Positions 33,997 through 45,004 of a stretch of DNA of 64,000 bases are shown here, in pieces. The position numbers and the translations under genes are program-made. This stretch comes from Achromobacter arsenitoxydans SY8. Lineage in GTDB: Bacteria; Pseudomonadota; Gammaproteobacteria; Burkholderiales; Burkholderiaceae_B. The notes beneath the pieces were generated by a model. It was not told the DNA's origin. It did no database searches and worked only from the letters and a program-made list of their open reading frames with translations. The stretch spans positions 42,745-106,744 of the forward strand of contig NZ_AGUF01000058.1 in assembly GCF_000236785.1 (NCBI RefSeq), read 5' to 3'. Within the stretch, counting starts at the first letter, position 1. Each line of letters starts with the position of its first letter.

Positions 33997-36900
33997 GTGC
34001 GTTCTATGGAAGCGGGCGCTCCGCCTTTCGGGGCGCGCCGGCGCGCGGCCCACAGGCGGAAGCGGTCCAGGTAAAGATAGACCACGGGCGTGGTGTACAG
34101 CGTCAGGATCTGGCTCAGCACCAGGCCGCCCACGATGGTAATGCCCAGCGGCTGGCGCATTTCGACGCCCGCGCCGGAGGCCAGCACCAGCGGCAGCGCG
34201 CCGAAGATGGCCGCCATGGTCGTCATCATGATGGGGCGAAAGCGCGTCAGGCAGGCCTGGAAGATAGCATCGCGCGGCGTCATGCCGTGATGGCGTTCGG
34301 CATCCAGCGCGAAATCGACCATCATGATGGCGTTCTTCTTGACGATGCCGATCAGCAGGAACACGCCGATCAGCGCGATCAGGGTGAAATCGTAGCGCAC
34401 CAGCAGCAGCGCCAGCAGCGCGCCCAGTCCGGCGGAAGGCAGGGTAGACAGGATCGTGAGCGGGTGGACGAAGCTCTCATACAGGATGCCCAGCACGATG
34501 TACATGGTGACCAGCGCCGCCAGGATCAGCCAGGGCTGCTGCGACAGCGTCTGCTGCAGCGCCGCCGCCGTCCCCTGGAAGCCGGCCTGGATCTGGTCGG
34601 ACGGCAGGCCGATGCGCGCCACCGCGTTGTCGATCGCGGTGGTGGCCTGCCCCAGCGACACGCCGGGCGCCAGGCTGAACGACACCGTGTCGGCCACGAA
34701 CAGGCCCTGGTGACTCACGCTGAGCGGCGCGTTGGCATTCTCAAGTTTGGTGAAGGCGGACAGCGGTACGCGGGCGCCGTCCGCGGTGATGACCTCGACC
34801 TGGCGCAGCGATTCGATGTCCTGCGCGAACTTCGGGTCCACGCCCAGCACCACGTGATACTGGTTGAGCGGCCCGTACATCACCGACACCTGGCGCTGGC
34901 TGAACGAATTGTTCAGCACCGTGGAGATCGTGGACATGCTGACGCCCAGGCGGGTCGCGGCTTCGCGGTCGATCACCAGGTTGATTTCGCGGCCGCGGTC
35001 CTCGACGTCGGCATCGACATCGGTGATCTCGGGAATCTTGGCCATGGCCTGCTGCACCTTGGGCATCCAGGTGCGCAGCAATTGCAGGTCGCCCGACATC
35101 AGGGTGTAGTCGTAGGAACCCTGGCTCTGGCGCCCGCCAATCCGGATGTCCTGCTGCGACACCAGGAACATGCGCGCGCCCGGCATGTTCTGCAGCTTGG
35201 CGCGCAGGCGGTTGATGACCGTGTCAGCCGACACCTTGCGCTCTTCCAGGGGCTTGAGCTGGATCTGCATGAAGCTGCTGTTGCTGCCCCCGCGTCCGCC
35301 CGCGTAGCCCGTCATGCTTTGCACGGCCGGATCGGCCAGCACGACCTTGCGCAGCGCCTCCAGCTTGGGCAGGGTGGCCTGGAACGAGGTGCCCTGGTCC
35401 ACGCGGAAGAAGCCCAGCAACTGCCCCGTATCCTGCTGCGGGAAAAAGCCCTTGGGCACCACGGTGTACAGGTAGACGTTCAGGCCGACCGCGATCGCCA
35501 GCGTCAGCATCATCAGGCGGCCATGCGCCAGCGCCCAGCGCAGCGACACGCGGTAGCCGTCCAGCATGGATTCGAAGACGCCGGCGGACCAGCGCGCCAA
35601 GCGCCCGGGCGGCTTTTCTTCCTTGGGCTCGGGGCGCAGCAGGCGCGCGCACATCATGGGAGTGAGGGTCAGCGACACCACCAGCGACACCATGATGGCG
35701 GCCGAGAGCGTCACGGCGAACTCGCGGAACAGGCGCCCGACCACCCCGCCCATCAGCAGGATGGGGATGAACACGGCCACCAGCGACAGGCTCATGGACA
35801 GCACCGTGAAGCCCACTTCGCGAGAACCGCGCAGCGCGGCGCGCATCGGCGACATGCCGTTCTCGACGTGGCGCATGATGTTCTCCAGCACCACGATGGC
35901 GTCGTCCACCACGAAGCCCGTCGCCACGATCAGGGCCATGAGCGAAATGGTGTTCAGCGTGTACCCGCACATATACATGATGCAGAACGTGCCGATCAGC
36001 GACACGGGCACCGCCACGCTGGGGATGATGGCCGCGCGCCAGCGGCGCAGGAACAGCAGCACCACCAGCACGACCAGGCCGACCGCGATGATCAGGGTCA
36101 GTTCGGCTTCGTGCAGCGATGCCCGGATGCTGGGCGTGCGGTCTTGCGCGACCGTCATGGTTACGTCCGCGGGCATCAGCGCCTGCAGCACGGGCAGCTG
36201 CGCGCGCACGGCGTCCACGGCCTCGATGATGTTCGCGTCCGCCTGCCGCCGCACGACCATCAGGATCGCGTTGCGCTCGTTGTAGAAACCGGTCTGGTAC
36301 AGGTCTTCGACCGAGTCCTCGACCTTGGCGACGTCCGACACGCGCACCGGCCGGCCATCGCGCCAGGCGACGATCAGCGGGCGGTATTGTTCGGCGCGGT
36401 TGAGCTGGTCGCTGGCCATGATCTGCCAGTGGTAGCGGTCGTTTTCGAGCACGCCCTTGGGCCGGTTGGCGTTGGCGTTGGACAGCGTGGCGCGCAGCTC
36501 ATCCAGCGACACGCCCTGGTTGGCCAGCGCCCCGGGCAGCACGGTGACGCGCACGGCAGGCAGCGAGCTGCCGCCCACGGTGACCTCGCCCACGCCGTCC
36601 ACCTGCGACAGCTTCTGCGCCACGATGGTGGACGCCAGGTCATAGAGCTGGCCCTGGCTGAGGGTGTCGGACGTCATCGCCAGCGTCATGATGGGCGCGT
36701 CCGACGGATTGGACTTGTGATACGTGGGATTGCTGCGCAGGCTGGTCGGCAGTAGCGAACGGGCCGCGTTGATCGCCGCCTGCACGTCGCGCGCCGCGCC
36801 GTTGATGTCGCGCGACAAGTCGAACTGCAGCGTGATGCGGGTGGAGCCCTGCGAGCTGCGCGACGTCATTTCGGTCACGCCCGCAATGCTGCCCAGCGAC

Positions 36901-37106
36901 CGCTCCAACGGCGTCGCCACGCTGGACGCCATGGTTTCCGGACTGGCGCCCGGCAGGCTGGCCGACACCGAGATGGTGGGAATATCCACCTGCGGCAGCG
37001 GCGCCACGGGCAACAGGAAGAACGCAAGCAGGCCGGCCAGCACGACCGCCAGGCTCAGCAGCGTGGTCGCCACCGGCCGGACGATGAAGGGCGCCGACAG
37101 GATCAT
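33993..37106 (-). CDS. mdtC: RND multidrug efflux transporter, MdtC type
   Basis: The 1037-aa inner-membrane protein has the 12-helix RND layout with two large periplasmic loops. The proton-relay aspartates are in [17 protein letters not shown] of TM4. The family opening [20 protein letters not shown] is present. MdtB and MdtC form a heterotrimer in E. coli; here the two tandem permease genes overlap by four bases, supporting that. Substrates of the E. coli pump include bile salts and novobiocin, but specificity here is unknown. No BaeSR two-component genes are in this window. Confidence 0.93.
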   Translation of the reverse strand: MILSAPFIVRPVATTLLSLAVVLAGLLAFFLLPVAPLPQVDIPTISVSASLPGASPETMASSVATPLERSLGSIAGVTEMTSRSSQGSTRITLQFDLSRDINGAARDVQAAINAARSLLPTSLRSNPTYHKSNPSDAPIMTLAMTSDTLSQGQLYDLASTIVAQKLSQVDGVGEVTVGGSSLPAVRVTVLPGALANQGVSLDELRATLSNANANRPKGVLENDRYHWQIMASDQLNRAEQYRPLIVAWRDGRPVRVSDVAKVEDSVEDLYQTGFYNERNAILMVVRRQADANIIEAVDAVRAQLPVLQALMPADVTMTVAQDRTPSIRASLHEAELTLIIAVGLVVLVVLLFLRRWRAAIIPSVAVPVSLIGTFCIMYMCGYTLNTISLMALIVATGFVVDDAIVVLENIMRHVENGMSPMRAALRGSREVGFTVLSMSLSLVAVFIPILLMGGVVGRLFREFAVTLSAAIMVSLVVSLTLTPMMCARLLRPEPKEEKPPGRLARWSAGVFESMLDGYRVSLRWALAHGRLMMLTLAIAVGLNVYLYTVVPKGFFPQQDTGQLLGFFRVDQGTSFQATLPKLEALRKVVLADPAVQSMTGYAGGRGGSNSSFMQIQLKPLEERKVSADTVINRLRAKLQNMPGARMFLVSQQDIRIGGRQSQGSYDYTLMSGDLQLLRTWMPKVQQAMAKIPEITDVDADVEDRGREINLVIDREAATRLGVSMSTISTVLNNSFSQRQVSVMYGPLNQYHVVLGVDPKFAQDIESLRQVEVITADGARVPLSAFTKLENANAPLSVSHQGLFVADTVSFSLAPGVSLGQATTAIDNAVARIGLPSDQIQAGFQGTAAALQQTLSQQPWLILAALVTMYIVLGILYESFVHPLTILSTLPSAGLGALLALLLVRYDFTLIALIGVFLLIGIVKKNAIMMVDFALDAERHHGMTPRDAIFQACLTRFRPIMMTTMAAIFGALPLVLASGAGVEMRQPLGITIVGGLVLSQILTLYTTPVVYLYLDRFRLWAARRRAPKGGAPASIERT

Positions 37107-40100
37107 CGGGCGTCTCCGGCCGGCGCCTCGGCCACGCCGCGCCAGCGGCGCGACATGCGGTCGAACATCAGGTAGATGACCGGCGTGGTGAACAGGGTCA
37201 GCACCTGCGACAGCAGCAGGCCGCCCACCATGACCAGGCCCAGCGGCTGGCGCAGTTCAGCGCCGGTGCCGGTGGACAGCATCAGCGGCAAGGCGCCGAA
37301 CAGGGCCGCCAGCGTGGTCATCAGGATGGGGCGAAAGCGCAGCAGCGCCGCTTCGTGGATGGCCGCGCGCGGGGCCAGGCCGCGCTTGCGCTCGGCGTCC
37401 AGCGCGAAGTCGATCATCATGATGGCGTTCTTCTTGACGATGCCGATCAGCAGGATGATCCCGATGATGCCGATCATGTCGAGCTCGGTGCCGCTGATCA
37501 GCAGCGCCAGCAGCGCGCCGACGCCAGCGGACGGCAACGTGGACAGGATGGTGATGGGATGGATGTAGCTTTCGTACAGCACGCCCAGCACGATGTACAT
37601 GGTGACCACGGCCGCCAGGATCAGCCACAGCGTGCTGGACAGCGAGTTCTGGAACGCCAGCGCCGCGCCCTGGAAGCGCGTTTCCACGGCGGCGGGCATG
37701 CCGATTTCGGCTTCGGCCGCGGTGATGTTCTGCACGGCGTCGGACAGCGACGCGCCCGGCGCCAGGTTGAACGACACCGTCACCATGGGGAACTGATCCA
37801 GGCGGTTGACGGCCAGCACCGTCCTGCCTTCGCTGATGCGCGCCACGGACGACAGCGGCACCTGCGCGCCCGTTGACGTCGGCACATGGATCTGGCCCAG
37901 CGAGCCGGGCGACATCTGGAACTGCGGCTGCACCTCCAGCACCACGCGGTACTGGTTGGACTGCGTGAAGATCGTGGAGATCAGGCGCTGTCCGAAGGCG
38001 TTGTACAGCGCCTCGTCGATCACGGCGGCCGTGATGCCCAGGCGCGAGGCGGCATCGCGGTCGATCTCGACCCAGGTCTGCAGGCCGTCGTCCTGCAGGT
38101 CGTCCGCCACGTCCACCAGGCCCGGCACGCTGCGCAGGCGGTCGACCAGCTTGGGCGTCCATTCGCTCAGCACCTTCAGGTCGGGGTTGGACAGCGTCAT
38201 CTGGTACTGCGTGCGGCTCACGCGGTCTTCGATGGTCAGGTCCTGCACGGGCTGCATGTAGACGGTCAGGCCGTCCTGCGCGCTCAGCGCGTCCTGCAGA
38301 CGCGCCATCACCGTGCGCAGGTCGCCGGTGCGCTCGGCCTGCGGCTTGAGCGATATCTGCATGCGGCCGGCGCTGAGGGTGGCGTTGCTGCCGTCCACCC
38401 CGATGAAGGACGACACGGCCTGGACGTCAGGATCCTGCAGCACCAGCCGCGCGGCGGCCTGCTGGCGTTCGGCCATGGCGGGGAACGAGATGGACTGCGG
38501 CGCCTGGGTGATGGCCTGGATCAGCCCGGTGTCCTGCTGCGGGAAGAAGCCCTTGGGCACGACCATATACAGCAGCACGGTCAGCGCGAATGTCGCCAGC
38601 GCCGCCACCAGGGTCAGCGTCTGGTGGCGCAGCACGACCTGCAACATGCGGTCGTAGGCGGCGATGACGCGGTCGATGAAGGCGCCCGTGGCCTGATGGA
38701 AGCGCCCGTGCTTCTGTTCGGATTCCGAGCGCAGCAGCCGCGCGCACATCATGGGCGTAAGCGTCAGCGACACCACCAGCGAAATCAGGATGGACACCGC
38801 CAGCGTGATCGCGAATTCGCGGAACAGGCGGCCCACCACTTCCGTCATGAACAGCAGCGGAATCAGCACGGCGATCAGCGAGAACGTCAGCGAAATCAGC
38901 GTGAAGCCGATCTGCGAGGCGCCCTTGAGCGCCGCCTGCATGGGCTTTTCGCCGTCTTCGATGTGGCGCGCGATGTTCTCGATCATGACGATGGCGTCGT
39001 CCACCACGAAGCCGGTCGCGATGGTCAGCGCCATCAGCGTCAGGTTGTTGATGGAGAAGCCGGCCAGGTACATGATGCCGAAGGTGCCCACCAGCGACAG
39101 CGGCACCACCACGCTGGGAATCAGCGTGGCCGTCAGGCTGCGCAGGAAGACGAAGGTGACCATGACCACCAGCCCCACCGCCAGCAGCATTTCGAACTGA
39201 ACGTCGGCGACGGAGTCGCGGATGGTCTGGGTGCGGTCGGACACCACGCTCAGGTCCAGCGTGGCGGGCAGCGCGGCTCGCAGCTGCGGCATCAGCGCCT
39301 GGATCCGGTTGACCACGTCGATCACGTTGGCGCCGGGCTGGCGCTGGATGTTCAGCAGGATCGCGGGCTTGTCCCCGACCCACGCGGCCTGGCGAGTGTC
39401 TTCCGCGCCCTCGACGGCGCGCGCCACGTCGGCCAGGCGCAGCGGCGCGCCGTTCTTGTAGGCGATGATCAGGCTGTTGTAGTCGGTGGGCGTCTTGAGC
39501 TGGTCGTTGGCGTTGATCGTGGTGGACCGCTGGGGCCCGTCCAGGTTGCCCTTGGGCTGGTTGACGTTGGCGCCGACGATGGCGGTGCGCAAGTCCGACA
39601 GCGACAGGCCATTGGCCGCCAGCGCCTGCGGATTCACCTGCACCCGCACCGCGGGCCGCTGACCGCCCGCCACGCTGACCAGGCCCACGCCGGGAATCTG
39701 CGACAGCTTCTGCGCCACCCGCGTATCGACCAGATCGCGCACCTGCGGCAGGGGCATGGTGGGCGAGGTGATCGCCAGCGTCAGCACCGCCGCGTCCGCC
39801 GGATTCACCTTGTTGTAGGTGGGCGGCACCGGCAGGTCCGAAGGCAGCAGGTTCGACGCCGCGTTGATCGCCGCCTGCACCTGCTGCTCGGCCACGTCCA
39901 GCGGAAGGCTCAGGTTGAACTGCAGGGTGATGACCGAAGCGCCGCCCGAACTGGTGGACGACATCTGGTTCAGGCCCGGCATCTGTCCAAACTGCCGCTC
40001 TAGCGGCGAGGTCACCAGGGACGTCATCACGTCGGGGCTGGCGCCGGGATACAGCGTCACCACCTGGATCGTCGGGTAGTCGACCTCGGGCAGCGCGGAG

Positions 40101-40201
40101 ACGGGCAGAAAACGGTAGGCGATCAGGCCGGCGATCAGGATGGCCACCATCGACAGCGTGGTGGCCACGGGGCGCAGGATGAACAGACGCGACGGGCTCA
40201 C
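37103..40201 (-). CDS. mdtB: RND multidrug efflux transporter, MdtB type
   Basis: The 1032-aa RND protein opens [18 protein letters not shown] and carries TM4 residues [17 protein letters not shown]. It is closely similar in layout to the downstream MdtC-type partner, with which it probably forms a mixed trimer. The order adaptor-MdtB-MdtC-outer-membrane factor, all on the minus strand with 4-base overlaps or a 12-base gap, makes a complete self-contained tripartite pump. The MdtB and MdtC names are assigned by order and could be exchanged. Confidence 0.93.
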   Translation of the reverse strand: MSPSRLFILRPVATTLSMVAILIAGLIAYRFLPVSALPEVDYPTIQVVTLYPGASPDVMTSLVTSPLERQFGQMPGLNQMSSTSSGGASVITLQFNLSLPLDVAEQQVQAAINAASNLLPSDLPVPPTYNKVNPADAAVLTLAITSPTMPLPQVRDLVDTRVAQKLSQIPGVGLVSVAGGQRPAVRVQVNPQALAANGLSLSDLRTAIVGANVNQPKGNLDGPQRSTTINANDQLKTPTDYNSLIIAYKNGAPLRLADVARAVEGAEDTRQAAWVGDKPAILLNIQRQPGANVIDVVNRIQALMPQLRAALPATLDLSVVSDRTQTIRDSVADVQFEMLLAVGLVVMVTFVFLRSLTATLIPSVVVPLSLVGTFGIMYLAGFSINNLTLMALTIATGFVVDDAIVMIENIARHIEDGEKPMQAALKGASQIGFTLISLTFSLIAVLIPLLFMTEVVGRLFREFAITLAVSILISLVVSLTLTPMMCARLLRSESEQKHGRFHQATGAFIDRVIAAYDRMLQVVLRHQTLTLVAALATFALTVLLYMVVPKGFFPQQDTGLIQAITQAPQSISFPAMAERQQAAARLVLQDPDVQAVSSFIGVDGSNATLSAGRMQISLKPQAERTGDLRTVMARLQDALSAQDGLTVYMQPVQDLTIEDRVSRTQYQMTLSNPDLKVLSEWTPKLVDRLRSVPGLVDVADDLQDDGLQTWVEIDRDAASRLGITAAVIDEALYNAFGQRLISTIFTQSNQYRVVLEVQPQFQMSPGSLGQIHVPTSTGAQVPLSSVARISEGRTVLAVNRLDQFPMVTVSFNLAPGASLSDAVQNITAAEAEIGMPAAVETRFQGAALAFQNSLSSTLWLILAAVVTMYIVLGVLYESYIHPITILSTLPSAGVGALLALLISGTELDMIGIIGIILLIGIVKKNAIMMIDFALDAERKRGLAPRAAIHEAALLRFRPILMTTLAALFGALPLMLSTGTGAELRQPLGLVMVGGLLLSQVLTLFTTPVIYLMFDRMSRRWRGVAEAPAGDAR

Positions 40202-40213
40202 GGGCTTTCCTGC

Positions 40214-41491
40214 TTACTTGGCGGTCGGGGTCGTGCCGGCCGGGGCGCCGGGGCCCAGCGTCTTGTCGCGGGTGGCGGGGATGACTTGCTCGCCGCCCAC
40301 GATCTCGACCTTGGCGCCGGCGCGCAGCCGGTCGGTGCCTTCGGTGACGACGCGATCGCCGGGCTGCAGGCCTTCATTGACGGCCACCATGCCGCTGTTG
40401 ATGGCGCCCAGCTTCACCTGGCGCACGGCCACCGTGTTGTCGGGCTGCACCAGGAACACGAACGCGCCCGCCGAACCCTGCTGGATCGCCGCCGTGGGAA
40501 TGGCGGTCGCGTCCTTGCGGGTCAGCACGTGCAACCGCACGTTGACGAACTGGTTCGGGAAGAGCGCGTCGTCGGTGTTGTCGAACCGGGCCTTGAGCTT
40601 GAGCGTGCCGGTCGCGACGTCGATCTGGTTGTCCAGCGTTTCCAGCTTGCCCGTGGCGATGCGGCGCGTATCGGCCCGGTCGTAGGCCTCGACCGCCAGC
40701 GTCCTGCCGGCCGCGAGTTCGGCGCGCACTTCGGGCAGCTGCGTTTCGGGCAGCGTGAAGACCACCGAGATGGGCTGGGTCTGGGTGATGACAACCAGGC
40801 CGTTGGTGTCCGAACTGGACACGAGGTTGCCGCGGTCGACCTGGCGCAGGCCTAGGCGGCCGCTGATCGGCGCCGTGATGCGCGCGTAATCCAGTTGCAG
40901 CTTGGCGTTGTCAACATTGGCCTGGTCGCTCTTGACCGCGCCTTCGTATTGGCGCACCAGTGCGGCTTGCGTGTCCACCTGCTGCCGGGCGATGGAGTCC
41001 TGCTTGAAAAGCGCCTGGTAACGCTGCAGGTCGCGGCGGGCGTTTTCCAGCTGCGCAAGGTTCTGCATCTGTGTGCCGCGGGCCTGGTCCAGCGCCACCT
41101 GGAACGCGCGCGGATCCACCTGCGCCAACAGGTCGCCGGCCTTGACCTGCTGGCCTTCCTGGAAGGCCACCTCCACGAGTTCCCCGCTGACGCGGCTTCT
41201 GACGGTAACGGTGTTGTAGGCGGTGACGGTGCCGAGCGAGCGCAGGAAGATGTCGATGTCCTGCTGGGCTGCCGTGGCGACGCGCACCGGCACGGCCATG
41301 TTCGCCATGGCGGCCGCCATGGGGGGCCGGCCGCCGGGGCGCGCCCCCGCTCCGCCCGGGCCGCCTTGCTTGGCCGAGGGCCGCAGCGCCAGCCAGGCGA
41401 CGCCGGCCACGACGAGCACCAACAGCGCCAGCCCGACAATGCGGCGGCGGCTCCAGCGGGAGGGTTGGGAAACAGGACGGCTATCGGACAT
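40214..41491 (-). CDS. mdtA: RND efflux periplasmic adaptor, MdtA type
   Basis: The 425-aa membrane-fusion protein has one N-terminal helix (about 18-36), a Gly/Pro-rich linker, then lipoyl, alpha-hairpin, beta-barrel and membrane-proximal domains. Lipoyl halves are recognisable in VRSRVSGELVEVAFQEGQQV and RITAPISGRLGLRQVDRG. The hairpin between them (QARGTQMQNLAQLENARRD onward) contacts the outer-membrane duct. It is the first gene of the pump operon. The C-terminal tail is low-complexity (Pro, Thr, Ala). No regulator gene is adjacent. Confidence 0.93.
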   Translation of the reverse strand: MSDSRPVSQPSRWSRRRIVGLALLVLVVAGVAWLALRPSAKQGGPGGAGARPGGRPPMAAAMANMAVPVRVATAAQQDIDIFLRSLGTVTAYNTVTVRSRVSGELVEVAFQEGQQVKAGDLLAQVDPRAFQVALDQARGTQMQNLAQLENARRDLQRYQALFKQDSIARQQVDTQAALVRQYEGAVKSDQANVDNAKLQLDYARITAPISGRLGLRQVDRGNLVSSSDTNGLVVITQTQPISVVFTLPETQLPEVRAELAAGRTLAVEAYDRADTRRIATGKLETLDNQIDVATGTLKLKARFDNTDDALFPNQFVNVRLHVLTRKDATAIPTAAIQQGSAGAFVFLVQPDNTVAVRQVKLGAINSGMVAVNEGLQPGDRVVTEGTDRLRAGAKVEIVGGEQVIPATRDKTLGPGAPAGTTPTAK

Positions 41492-41622
41492 GGAAACGGT
41501 TCCGGCACACTCGGAGAAAGCCGTATTGTCTACTAGACCGTCCCGGTTTCGGCCGGCGGGCCGTCAAGCTGAAACTACCCGCAACAGGAATCAGGCCAGC
41601 GTCACCGTTGCGTAACTTCCGT

Positions 41623-42375
41623 CTATGAGCTGCAAAGCGTCATCTGGAAGGATACGTCGCGCGCCACCTGCTGGGGCTTGAACTCACCATCCTGGGTGGA
41701 AAAACGTATCCAGATCATGTACTTATTGGCGCTGATCTCGGGAAAAACGCCCTGGGCGGGATCTACCCAGATGCGCAGCAGCTGGAACTGCTTGCCGCCC
41801 AGCATCTGCTGGTAGGCGCCCTGCTCCGCGACGATATCGGTCTTGCGGCCGGATTCGCGCAAGAGACGCAGCGCCAGCGTCAGGCCGTCGTACAGGGGGA
41901 TGAAGGGGGACACCCAGGCCTGCAGGTCCGCGCAGCGGGCGGCTTCGGATTTGTTCTGCCAGGCGTAGTAGGACGGCATGTCCACCTGCGTGGCGCTGCC
42001 CGGCACGGAAAGGCGGCCCCGCAGGCTGGTGAGCCATTCGTTTTCGCGCAGCGACTGGCCGGTCTTGCCGGGCGCCGCCAGCGCGCCGGCCACCTTTTCC
42101 ATTTCGCGCAGCATCCCTTCCAGCGCATCCTGCGCCACACCGGGATGGTCGCGCAGCCCGACCAGCGCCAGGCGCTGGCGTTCCAGGTCTTGCAGGACCG
42201 CGCCCTTGACGTCCGTGCGTTCGCAGGCGTCGAGCAAATCAAAGAGGGAGGTGACGGCAACCTGATGCTGGCGTGAGTCGCCTTCGCGAGCAAAGAAGAA
42301 CAGCCTGTCGAACAGGTATTCCAGCCGCAGATAAGCGCGGATGCGCTCATTGAAGGGGTATTCGTAAACGATCAC
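41623..42375 (-). CDS. zapD: Cell division protein ZapD
   Basis: The 250-aa protein starts with GTG at 42375 and belongs to the ZapD (YacF) family, which cross-links FtsZ filaments at the division ring. Family features include the opening IVYEYPFNERIRAYLRLEYL, with FDRLFFF after it, and the C-terminal KYMIWIRFSTQDG. The ribosome-binding site is poor. It lies 71 bp downstream of coaE, in the pilD-coaE-zapD order common in beta- and gammaproteobacteria. Confidence 0.96.
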   Translation of the reverse strand: MIVYEYPFNERIRAYLRLEYLFDRLFFFAREGDSRQHQVAVTSLFDLLDACERTDVKGAVLQDLERQRLALVGLRDHPGVAQDALEGMLREMEKVAGALAAPGKTGQSLRENEWLTSLRGRLSVPGSATQVDMPSYYAWQNKSEAARCADLQAWVSPFIPLYDGLTLALRLLRESGRKTDIVAEQGAYQQMLGGKQFQLLRIWVDPAQGVFPEISANKYMIWIRFSTQDGEFKPQQVARDVSFQMTLCSS

Positions 42376-42446
42376 GCTTTTTTACAGGCCCTATCAGTGG
42401 TTGGCCGCCGGGCCAAGAATATTCAGGGGTGCCGGCAGCCGCTGGC

Positions 42447-43064
42447 TTACCGGCCCGTCGTGGTCGCCAGCGCCAGCCAGCGGTCATGCAGGGTCAATGC
42501 CCGCGCGCGCAATTGTTCCGGCGATGTCGTGGCGTCGTTGAGTATGACGTCGTCCGCGACCTCCAACCGGCTTGCCCGCGCGGCCTGTGCCGCCATGATA
42601 CGCCGGATGTCCGGCTCCGTCAGCCCGCTGCGCTGCTGCACGCGGGCGACCTGCGTTTCGGGGTCGCAGTCGACCACGCAGATGCGGTCCACGCGCGACC
42701 GCCAGCGGTCCAGGGACTCCACCAGCAGCGGCACCACGAACACCAGATACGATCCGCTGGCCGCGGCGGCCTGGCGTTCGGTTTCGCGTCCGATGGCGGG
42801 ATGCAGCACGGCTTCCAGCCGCTGGCGAACGCGCGGATCTGCGAAGGCCTGCGCGCGCATCCAGGCGCGGTCCAGCGCGCCATCCGGCGCCAGCGCCTGC
42901 GGGCCGAACTCGCGCAGGATGGCCGGCATGGCGGCGCCTTGCGCGGCGGTCAGCGCGCGCGCGATTTCGTCGGTGTCCACCAGGGTCGCGCCCCATTCGC
43001 CCAGCATGTCCGCCACGCGGGACTTGCCCGAACCGATACCGCCTGTAAGTCCGATCTTGAACAT
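42447..43064 (-). CDS. coaE: Dephospho-CoA kinase
   Basis: The 205-aa enzyme catalyses the last step of coenzyme A synthesis, phosphorylating the 3' hydroxyl of dephospho-CoA with ATP. Walker A is GGIGSGKS (residues 8-15), followed by the acceptor-binding VDTDEIARALT, the central VFVVPLLVESLDRW of the CoA-binding domain, and VVDCDPETQVARVQQRSGLT of the lid. Length fits the family. It lies between pilD (24 bp gap) and zapD. Confidence 0.96.
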   Translation of the reverse strand: MFKIGLTGGIGSGKSRVADMLGEWGATLVDTDEIARALTAAQGAAMPAILREFGPQALAPDGALDRAWMRAQAFADPRVRQRLEAVLHPAIGRETERQAAAASGSYLVFVVPLLVESLDRWRSRVDRICVVDCDPETQVARVQQRSGLTEPDIRRIMAAQAARASRLEVADDVILNDATTSPEQLRARALTLHDRWLALATTTGR

Positions 43065-43088
43065 GCCGCCTTTCCCATTAGTCCTTGC

Positions 43089-43940
43089 CTAGCTCATGAA
43101 CAGCCAGAGTCCCTGCTCGCCGCCCAGCAACAGCGTGACCAGGCCGGCCAGCGCCAGATAGGGCCCGAAGGGCAAAGGCTGGCCGCGGCTTGCGCGGCCG
43201 CTGAACGTCAGCGCGCCGCCGATCAGCACGCCCACCAGCGAAGCGCTCAGCAGCAGCATGGGCAGCGCCTCGACGCCGAACCATGCGCCTAGCGCAGCCA
43301 GCAGTTTGAAGTCGCCCTGGCCCATCCCTTCGCGTCCGGTCAGCAGGCGGAACACATGAAAGATAACCCACAGGAAGAGGTAACCCGCCACGGCGCCGAC
43401 CACCGCCATCTGCAGGCTCGTGAAGGCGTCGAAAAGATTGACCAGCAGGCCCGCCCACAACAGGGGCTGGGTCAGGACATCAGGCAGCAGCGTCGACTCG
43501 AAGTCGATCCAGGCCAGCGCCACCAGCGTGGCCGACAGGCCCATGCCCGCCAGAGCGATGGGCGTCGCGCCAAAGCGCCACGCGCAGGCGGCGAACAGCG
43601 CGCACGTCAGCAGTTCGATCACGGGATAGCGCCAGCCGATCGGCGCGCTGCAGGCGGCGCAGCGGCCGCGCAGCAGAATCCAGCCCACGATGGGAATCCG
43701 CCCCTTGGGACTGACAGGCGCGTTGCAGGCGGGGCAATGCGATGCCGGCGACAGCAGGCCATAAGCGCCGCCAGCGGGCCGCGCGGCGCCCGTCGCGTCC
43801 AGGCACTGCGCCTGCCATTCGCGTTCCATCATGCGGGGCAGGCGGTGGGTCAGCAGCGTGAGCCAACTGCCGATGAACAGTCCGGCCAATGCCGCCAGCC
43901 CGATGAAAACGCCCAGGGGCATGTCGAAAACGTGCCACAT
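43089..43940 (-). CDS. pilD: Type IV prepilin leader peptidase/N-methyltransferase PilD
   Basis: The start at 43940 (MWHVFDMPLG) gives 283 aa; the longer frame to 44057 lacks family similarity. This inner-membrane aspartic protease cleaves and methylates type IV prepilins and type II secretion pseudopilins. The N-terminal zinc tetrad C69, C72, C94, C97 (HCPAC and RCAAC) is present, as are catalytic D146 (AWIDFESTLLPD) and D210 in the GMGQGDFK motif. About eight hydrophobic segments follow the zinc loop. No pilB or pilC gene is in the window. Confidence 0.94.
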   Translation of the reverse strand: MWHVFDMPLGVFIGLAALAGLFIGSWLTLLTHRLPRMMEREWQAQCLDATGAARPAGGAYGLLSPASHCPACNAPVSPKGRIPIVGWILLRGRCAACSAPIGWRYPVIELLTCALFAACAWRFGATPIALAGMGLSATLVALAWIDFESTLLPDVLTQPLLWAGLLVNLFDAFTSLQMAVVGAVAGYLFLWVIFHVFRLLTGREGMGQGDFKLLAALGAWFGVEALPMLLLSASLVGVLIGGALTFSGRASRGQPLPFGPYLALAGLVTLLLGGEQGLWLFMS

Positions 43941-44142
43941 CGCCGTCAGATGCCCCCGCGATGCGCGCGCGTTGCAGCCTGCGCCTTGAGGGCGATGGCG
44001 CAAAGGATGAAGGGCCGCCAGAGGCCCTGTCGTAATTTGTGCATAAAGTACCGGCAATACCCAACAACAACTAAGCGAACGTATCGAATCTTCGCATAAG
44101 TGCGTAAAATCGGAGACAGACTCAATTCACGGATAAGCTGCC

Positions 44143-44922
44143 ATGGCCGCGCGCGTAGACATCGTTTCCCGCTCCCGCAAACTCAGCGTCATGGGGCTGC
44201 TGCTAGCGGGCACCGTGATCGGCGTGTCAGGCTGCGCCAAGCAGAAAACCGAAGGCTATTACGACCTGCCCGCCGAAAGCACGGTAACCGACGCGCAATA
44301 CCAAGGCTCCGGCGCCGGATACCGCAGCGTCATCCGCGCGCCGTCCCAGGTGCAGATCGAACTCAAGCGCGACGCTCCCAGAACGCAGAACCAGGCCTCG
44401 CAGGCCAACCCGGCAGGCCAGACCACCGAAGACGGCCAGGCCGTGCCGGAAGGCGTCGATAGCAGTGCGGGCGGATCGTCGCCGGCCGCAGTCGCCCCGG
44501 CGGTTCCGGCCTCGGCCCCCAGCGCCGCTTCGCACAGCCTGGTGCCGCAGCCCCAGACCTATATGGGCACCCTGCCGTGTTTTTCGCCCGCCATGCAATG
44601 CACGGCGCAGCGCGTGACGCTGACCCTGGCGCCCAATGGCCGCTGGCGTGGTCGCACGGCCTACCTTGACAACGATCCCCAGAAGGGCCCGCCCGTGGCC
44701 GAGCAAGGCTGCTGGGACGCCACCGACGAACGCCCGCCGCGCGTCATTCTGATGGACGGCCAGGGCAATGTCCGCGTGGAATTCCTGGTGGCTGCCAACA
44801 ACGTGCTGCGCGTGCGTTCCATTGGCGGCCAGACGCCCAACCTGAACTACAACCTGACCCGCCAGCCGGATCTGGACCCGATCGACGAACTGGCCAAGGC
44901 CGCGTCGCCCAAGTGCCCCTGA
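44143..44922 (+). CDS. Outer-membrane lipoprotein with NlpE-like domain
   Basis: The 259-aa precursor has a signal peptide with lipobox GVSGC (Cys31). A long low-complexity Ala/Pro/Ser/Gln linker (about 75-135) connects the anchor to a C-terminal domain starting YMGTLPCFSPAMQC. The GTLPC start and the following VTLTLAPNGRWRGRTAYLD strand pattern match the NlpE N-terminal domain, which in E. coli senses surface contact and envelope stress through Cpx. Two further cysteines (GCWDATDE and SPKCP) could form disulfides. The linker makes it unlike short NlpE proteins. Confidence 0.78.
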   Translation: MAARVDIVSRSRKLSVMGLLLAGTVIGVSGCAKQKTEGYYDLPAESTVTDAQYQGSGAGYRSVIRAPSQVQIELKRDAPRTQNQASQANPAGQTTEDGQAVPEGVDSSAGGSSPAAVAPAVPASAPSAASHSLVPQPQTYMGTLPCFSPAMQCTAQRVTLTLAPNGRWRGRTAYLDNDPQKGPPVAEQGCWDATDERPPRVILMDGQGNVRVEFLVAANNVLRVRSIGGQTPNLNYNLTRQPDLDPIDELAKAASPKCP

Positions 44923-44967
44923 ACCCCGCCCGCGGCGCCTGACCGCCGCTGGCCAGCAGCAACGCCC

Positions 44968-45002
44968 CCGGGCCTGACGGACACGTTGTCCGCCAGGCCC
45001 GG
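44968..45002. terminator. Bidirectional terminator between the lipoprotein and LuxR-type genes
   Basis: CCGGGCCTG and CGGACA (44968-44983) pair with TGTCCG and CAGGCCCGG (44987-45002), with one A/C mismatch and a CGT loop. It lies between two convergent genes, 45 bp after one stop codon and 2 bp after the other. Confidence 0.75.
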
Positions 45003-45004
45003 AT

